Positions 62,206-64,000 of a DNA stretch of 64,000 bases are shown one piece after another; within the stretch, counting starts at the first letter, position 1; every line of letters begins with the position of its first letter. The notes under the pieces are model-generated. The model searched no databases. It was not told the origin of the DNA and saw nothing but the letters and a program-made list of their open reading frames with translations. Where the stretch lies: NCBI RefSeq assembly GCF_003049575.1, contig NZ_PYWI01000004.1, positions 62,001-126,000 of the forward strand, read 5' to 3'. The position numbers and the translations under genes are program-made. The stretch is from Lysinibacillus parviboronicapiens (GTDB lineage Bacteria; Bacillota; Bacilli; Bacillales_A; Planococcaceae).

Positions 62206-62945
62206 AGATATCGATACTCCTTTACTTGATTGTCTTGAATCTGTGCTTCGATAGCACCATAACTGGCTTTTGGGGCATTCACTCGTGTTGCCCAGGCGAT
62301 ATTGTGCAAGTCATAGTGCCACCATTCCTCTGCATAATTTGTAAACCCGACCATGGTCATACAGTTATACAGCAGACGACGATGCAGACAGGCTTCGTAA
62401 TTTTCTGCTGTATGCTGTTCGAAATAACGCGTTGCTGATTTTGCACTTAGTTCATCAAACGCCGTACCAAGATTTAACGCCTTGCCATTTATATCCCCCA
62501 GTGTTACATCAATGGCTCCCCCTGTTAGATGAGGAGCCAAATGTTCATTTCCTAAGCGTGGAAACGCTACATACTTTCGCGTTTCTTTGACAACCTCTTC
62601 TTGCGTAAAATCAGGATATTGCCTCTTTATTTGTTGCGAAAACTGCGTAAACAAAAATTGTTGCACCTGTAATGGACGATAGCCGTCATACACAATAACA
62701 CGATAATTTTCAGGCAAAAGCCGGACTGCTTGTTTCAAACGCTCATACGCACCATCACGCAAATAAAGCGACTTAAGGCTGTGCGGAATGTGCTGTAAAT
62801 AATAAATGGGCTTGACAAAAATTCGAGCATCATCCTCGCCAACTCGTATGAGTGGTTCGCTATTTTCTTGCATAGATGGAGGCTGTTGTCTATTGGTAGC
62901 CTTTAATACATCAATTGGCTGAAATAATTTCCCTTGCATCATCAT
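62202..62945 (-). CDS. D-alanyl-D-alanine dipeptidase (VanX/DdpX, M15D)
   Basis: 247 aa. The zinc/catalytic motifs are HLTGGAIDVTL (His and Asp ligands) and AEEWWHYDL (Glu base and His ligand); YDGYRPLQVQ holds the transition-state Arg. It hydrolyses D-Ala-D-Ala. Although VanX gives glycopeptide resistance with VanHA, no VanH or VanA is here; in this operon it is a catabolic enzyme. It is the first gene of the long minus-strand operon, with AGGGG before the ATG. Confidence 0.92.
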   Translation of the reverse strand: MMMQGKLFQPIDVLKATNRQQPPSMQENSEPLIRVGEDDARIFVKPIYYLQHIPHSLKSLYLRDGAYERLKQAVRLLPENYRVIVYDGYRPLQVQQFLFTQFSQQIKRQYPDFTQEEVVKETRKYVAFPRLGNEHLAPHLTGGAIDVTLGDINGKALNLGTAFDELSAKSATRYFEQHTAENYEACLHRRLLYNCMTMVGFTNYAEEWWHYDLHNIAWATRVNAPKASYGAIEAQIQDNQVKEYRYL

Positions 62946-63148
62946 GCACCCCTACTCTCGAAAGCATAGCAAGCAAAGTATATGTTTCTTTTTTGATAAT
63001 TCTGTATTTTTAAAGTAAATGTTAGCACACCAAATATTCGTTGACTAGATAAAAAAAGCATTATTACAAATAAATGGTTATTTTCTTATTTTCATACAAA
63101 ATGCGCAATTTCCTTGTTGAAAATCTACGTAGCAAGTCGAAATGTCCT

Positions 63149-63163
63149 ATTTTTCAGAAATTT
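63149..63163. promoter_or_regulatory. Probable CodY-binding box upstream of the peptide operon
   Basis: ATTTTTCAGAAATTT matches the CodY consensus AATTTTCWGAAAATT at 13 of 15 positions and is itself nearly palindromic. It lies ~205 bases before the VanX-like gene and ~65 after the DmpA-like stop. The Bacillus dpp operon is a classical CodY target. A possible -35 TTGGTG with an A-rich -10 lies closer to the start (~63010-63040). Confidence 0.5.
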
Positions 63164-63227
63164 TTAGACAAAGAAAAAAGCTATTGAAACACGTAAGTGT
63201 CACAATAACTTTTTACAATTTACTATA

Positions 63228-64000
63228 TTACTTACCATCAAACTGATAGGCTTCCACTACATGACCATCTCGACCTTTTGTTGTTTGTGCCTGTGATAGA
63301 GAATTTAAAATGGCTTCTTCTGTCGCTTCTGCCGTCGCAGTAAATAATTGATTCATAATTGCATGATCCTCACGCAACTGCGTACGTGTTTCTACATGTT
63401 GGTTCGACGTATGTGGAATGTGGTGGGCCGTTGTAAAACCTATGACAATATCTCCACTACCATGTGAAAAATGACTACCCGTACGCCCAAGACCAATACC
63501 ACAGCGCTTAATCACACGAGACAGCTGGCGACTACTAAGCGGGGCATCCGTTGCCAACACAATTATTATCGAACCATCTGTTGGCGATAAAGTCGAGTCA
63601 CTCTGATTGCTCTTGAGCTGGTAACGGTCGGCTAAAAACTCAGTGCTATGCCCAAAATTGCTTAACACCAAACAGCCAACTGTATAAGTTATTTCTTGTT
63701 CCACTGTGACAATACGCGAAGCAGTGCCGATGCCGCCCTTATAGCCAAAACATATCATGCCTTTTCCTGCTCCAACTGCCCCTTCTCTTGCTACATCTTC
63801 TGATGCACTGTGAATTGCTTCAATCGCATGTGCAGGCGAAACCGGACAGGCACGAATAGAATTTAAATAACTATCATTGCATTCCCCTACGACAATATTT
63901 ATCGTCCCTGTCGAATTGCCAATCTCTGTATTGGCATCTAACATATATTGTAAAGTGCCTTGTGTGACAGCAGGTACCCCAAATGTATTCGTTAGCATAA
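63228..64000 (-). CDS. P1-family (DmpA/S58) aminopeptidase, N-terminus outside window
   Basis: The frame begins MLTNTFGVPAVTQGTLQYML at 63998, which is the middle of the family block PILLTNTxxVG, so about 100 N-terminal residues lie beyond the window edge. The visible part has the glycine-rich GAVGAGKGMICFGYKGGIGT and the autocleavage site TDGSIIIVLATDAPL, where the Ser becomes the N-terminal nucleophile, then GLGRTGS. Such enzymes release N-terminal L- or D-residues from peptides, in line with the locus. It is followed by 283 intergenic bases before the VanX-like operon. Confidence 0.88.
   Translation of the reverse strand, partial: MLTNTFGVPAVTQGTLQYMLDANTEIGNSTGTINIVVGECNDSYLNSIRACPVSPAHAIEAIHSASEDVAREGAVGAGKGMICFGYKGGIGTASRIVTVEQEITYTVGCLVLSNFGHSTEFLADRYQLKSNQSDSTLSPTDGSIIIVLATDAPLSSRQLSRVIKRCGIGLGRTGSHFSHGSGDIVIGFTTAHHIPHTSNQHVETRTQLREDHAIMNQLFTATAEATEEAILNSLSQAQTTKGRDGHVVEAYQFDGK

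Noticed and set aside
1-64000. rRNA or tRNA genes
   Set aside because: No stretch with tRNA cloverleaf ends or conserved rRNA sequence was noticed; a covariance scan would be needed to exclude them fully.

Overview
The window looks like chromosomal DNA of a low-GC, Gram-positive, endospore-forming bacterium of the Lysinibacillus / Planococcaceae type. I base this on the AT-rich sequence, strong AGGAGG-type ribosome binding sites, frequent TTG and GTG starts, U-tailed hairpin terminators, S-layer-homology (SLH) domains, YheC/D and CotZ/ExsY-like spore-coat relatives, an OpuF-type fused permease and Dpp/Ykf peptide-recycling genes. The genus is an inference. I see no rRNA, tRNA or CRISPR array.

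Layout. 1-2260: the tail of a Gly/Pro-rich protein, then a secreted GH18 glycosidase with three SLH domains. 2454-5834: a queuosine-precursor region (queC-queD-queE plus a VUT-type transporter, and queF), each unit led by its own preQ1-I riboswitch and terminator. 5985-6525: a GC-rich intergenic repeat and a 5' relic of a group II intron lying against a hairpin. 6600-9464: a DUF418 membrane protein and a DesK/DesR-like two-component system. 9614-16644: an EamA transporter divergent from a LysR regulator, an ankyrin lipoprotein with a second lipoprotein, a MITE-like element, a decayed copy of that lipoprotein's C-terminus, a PepSY membrane protein and small genes. 16800-21000: a graveyard of prophage-type genes (BRO-N antirepressor, M23-SPOR lysin, terminase, integrase). 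21039-26870: small membrane genes, a VOC protein, a chemotaxis receptor and a secreted protein with three NlpC/P60 repeats.

27023-34275 is the most unusual part. It holds two stand-alone MurF-like ligases, a divergent ATP-grasp ligase that appears to start at CTG, a protein fusing a YheC/D-type ATP-grasp domain to a Mur-ligase domain, and a cysteine-poor CotZ/ExsY relative. Four ATP-dependent amide-ligase proteins next to spore-coat-type genes suggest an undescribed peptide or polyamide made for or on the spore.

34534-50606: SMR efflux genes (one frameshifted), a methyltransferase with an Rrf2 regulator, a Lys-rich protein, two ABC-2 exporters, an OpuF compatible-solute importer preceded by an overlapping 35-codon ORF, a GntR-controlled ABC exporter with a palindromic operator, several broken or tiny membrane genes, a GH73-LysM wall hydrolase, and a coiled-coil protein built of 42-bp repeats. 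51889-64000 is one long minus-strand locus for taking up and breaking down cell-wall peptides: VanX-type dipeptidase, DppA, Ala-Glu epimerase, peptide-binding protein, two permeases, two ATPases, LD-carboxypeptidase, beta-lactamase-like hydrolase and a YkfC-type NlpC/P60 peptidase, with a CodY-like box upstream and a DmpA-type peptidase at the edge.

Decay is widespread: about a dozen genes carry frameshifts, stops or truncations. Some of the single-base breaks could be sequencing errors.
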